From NCBI GenBank assembly GCA_021732545.1, contig JAKFUW010000160.1:1-6549 (forward strand): DNA of 6,549 nt, given 5' to 3'. The notes below the pieces were generated by a model, which saw nothing but the letters and a program-made list of their open reading frames with translations, ran no database searches and had not been told where the DNA came from. This document shows, in pieces, positions 5,421 to 6,549 of this stretch. Position numbers and translations under genes: made by a program. Origin of the DNA: Alphaproteobacteria bacterium (GTDB taxonomy: Bacteria; Pseudomonadota; Alphaproteobacteria; Rickettsiales; UBA3002). How positions within the stretch are numbered: the stretch's first letter is position 1; the number at the start of each line of letters is the position of its first letter.

Positions 5421-6378
5421 ACACATTCACCTTTTCCATTCCAACTGTTTCTTGCACCAAATATAGCGGACGTTGCTTGGTTTCGCGATAAATTCTTCCG
5501 ACATATTCACCGATAATTCCAAGGCTGATCAGTTGGATGCCGCCGATGAACAGCACCGCCACCATGATCGAGGCATAGCCCGGCACATCGCTGCCGCTTG
5601 TGATGGTGCGGATGATTAAATAAATCGCATAGCTGAATGAAAAAAGTGAGATCACTGCCCCCACATAGGTCCAGATTTTCAGCGGTACGGTGGAAAAGGC
5701 AAACACCCCATCGAGCGCGAGTTTCCACAGCGACCGAAAATTGAATTTGGTGTTGCCTGCGGCGCGCTCAGGCCTATCATAAAACACCTGCGTGGTGCGA
5801 AACCCAACCCATGCGAGCAAGCCTTTCATGAAGCGGGTGCGCTCGGGCAGATGCAGCAATGCATCAACCACCACCCGATCCATCAGCCGAAAATCGCCGG
5901 TGTTTTTGGGGATGTCGATGTTAGAAAGCTTACCAATCAGGCGATAAAACCACGCGGCGGTGATGCGCTTTAACATGCCATCACCGTTGCGCAAGCGCCG
6001 TGTGGCCAGCACCACCTGAAAGCCCTCACGCCATTTTTCGACCATCTCCACAATCAATTCTGGAGGATCCTGTAAATCGGCATCCATCGGGATCACCGCT
6101 TGGCCACGCGCATGGAACAACCCAGCCGTCAGCGCCGCTTCCTTGCCGAAATTGCGCGATAGACTCACCAGTTTAATGCGCGAATCCTGAGAGTGACGCG
6201 CTTTCACCCGCGCTACCGTGTCATCCGCGCTGCCATCATCCACGCACACCACTTCCCAATCGGAATCGATGTGGTCTAAAATCGGCACGAGTGTCTCAAA
6301 AAAGATCGCCACATTCTCCGATTCATTATACATCGGCACCACAATACTGATGCGCGGCGGTAGGGAGCTATTCATCAT
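5407..6378 (-). CDS. Membrane-anchored GT2 glycosyltransferase, polyprenyl-phosphate sugar transferase type (GtrB/ArnC/DPM1-like)
   Basis: Enzymes of this type move a sugar from a nucleotide donor onto undecaprenyl (or dolichyl) phosphate at the inner face of the cytoplasmic membrane, supplying lipid-linked sugars for lipopolysaccharide, O-antigen or protein modification. The N-terminal GT-A domain shows ISIVVPMYNESEN (10-22), VCVDDGSADDT (44-54), SRNFGKEAALTAG (74-86) and the metal-binding MDADLQDPPE (98-107). GDFRLMDR and ERTRFMKGL follow, as in the GtrB/DPM group. Two C-terminal membrane helices lie at about 236-257 and 267-291, followed by GEYVGRIYRETKQRP, a common ending. At 323 residues it is full length. 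ATG 6376-6378 has AAGGAA (plus-strand 6384-6389) five bases upstream; the adjacent ATG at 6373 is possible. The sugar cannot be read from the sequence, and no flippase (GtrA-like) or acceptor transferase is visible beside it. Confidence 0.93.
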   Translation of the reverse strand: MMNSSLPPRISIVVPMYNESENVAIFFETLVPILDHIDSDWEVVCVDDGSADDTVARVKARHSQDSRIKLVSLSRNFGKEAALTAGLFHARGQAVIPMDADLQDPPELIVEMVEKWREGFQVVLATRRLRNGDGMLKRITAAWFYRLIGKLSNIDIPKNTGDFRLMDRVVVDALLHLPERTRFMKGLLAWVGFRTTQVFYDRPERAAGNTKFNFRSLWKLALDGVFAFSTVPLKIWTYVGAVISLFSFSYAIYLIIRTITSGSDVPGYASIMVAVLFIGGIQLISLGIIGEYVGRIYRETKQRPLYLVQETVGMEKVNVYDPY

Positions 6379-6383
6379 AAAAT

Positions 6384-6389
6384 TTCCTT
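6384..6389 (-). promoter_or_regulatory. Ribosome-binding site of the glycosyltransferase
   Basis: The minus strand reads AAGGAA followed by ATTTT and ATG, a near-ideal Shine-Dalgarno with five-base spacing. It supports the first of the two tandem ATGs (6376-6378) as the start. Confidence 0.7.
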
Positions 6390-6423
6390 ACATGCAGCAT
6401 TCGCACCTTTAGTTTCTTTGCTA

Positions 6424-6548
6424 CCCCCTTGAGGGGGAGCGGGAACTCGCAAGTGTAACGCAGCGAGTTTCGTGGGGGGATGGACAGGCATCTGTATTTT
6501 ATCCCCCCACCAAAAGGCTTAACACCTTTTGACTCCCCCTCAAGGGGG
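6424..6548. repeat. Nested inverted-repeat element at the right edge
   Basis: The outer arms CCCCCTTGAGGGGGAG (6424-6439) and CTCCCCCTCAAGGGGG (6533-6548) are perfect 16-bp inverted copies, and each is nearly palindromic in itself. Between them lie three more perfect stems in order: AACTCGC/GCGAGTT (6444-6450 with 6463-6469), GTGGGGGGAT/ATCCCCCCAC (6472-6481 with 6501-6510), and CAAAAGG/CCTTTTG (6511-6517 with 6525-6531). The RNA or single-stranded DNA could therefore fold as a closed multi-branch structure. It encodes no protein that I can see. It lies upstream of the glycosyltransferase start and may continue beyond the window. It looks like a dispersed repeat, but no second copy is in view. 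Confidence 0.75.
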
Positions 6549-6549
6549 G

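Noticed and set aside
6218..6412. Plus-strand open frame across the glycosyltransferase start
   Set aside because: It overlaps the conserved GT2 N-terminus in antisense and has no recognisable features.

Overview
The window looks like a stretch of a bacterial chromosome, most likely from an alphaproteobacterium. This rests on the HMG-CoA lyase, LepA and ApaG sequences, on the leucine-degradation gene order, and on the palindromic intergenic repeats. No rRNA, tRNA or lineage marker is present, so the assignment is an inference. I see no phage, plasmid, CRISPR or defence genes, and nothing I would call a new multi-gene system. The unusual content is one broken gene, one orphan gene and several structured intergenic elements.

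Plus strand, left third (3-1963): the end of a leucine/isovalerate catabolism cluster. The first reading frame enters from outside the window. It is the C-terminal part of the biotin-carboxylase domain of an acyl-CoA carboxylase alpha subunit, most likely methylcrotonyl-CoA carboxylase (MCC). It stops at 566, and the rest of the same protein (linker plus an intact biotinyl domain) continues in another frame to 1053, interrupted by a further in-frame TAA at 634-636. The carboxylase gene is therefore split by two lesions. HMG-CoA lyase, the last step of leucine breakdown, follows with a short overlap and looks intact.

Minus strand, centre (1966-4740): the translation factor LepA (EF4) faces the lyase gene, with 2 bp between the stop codons. 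It has a well-formed extended -10 box placed so that its mRNA could be leaderless. Upstream of it are a double-hairpin palindromic repeat (3832-3900), a small putative lipoprotein gene, and an unrecognised 160-residue cytoplasmic protein with its own promoter-like sequence.

Minus strand, right third (4974-6378): a membrane-anchored GT2 glycosyltransferase of the polyprenyl-phosphate sugar type, overlapping apaG. The pair is probably one transcription unit. It ends in a long inverted-repeat element (4836-4974) followed by a T-run, which could terminate it. The window closes in a nested set of inverted repeats (6424-6548) upstream of the glycosyltransferase.

The functional groups (amino-acid catabolism, translation, envelope glycosylation) do not form one pathway. 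The notable pattern is that three of the intergenic gaps carry three different palindromic elements.
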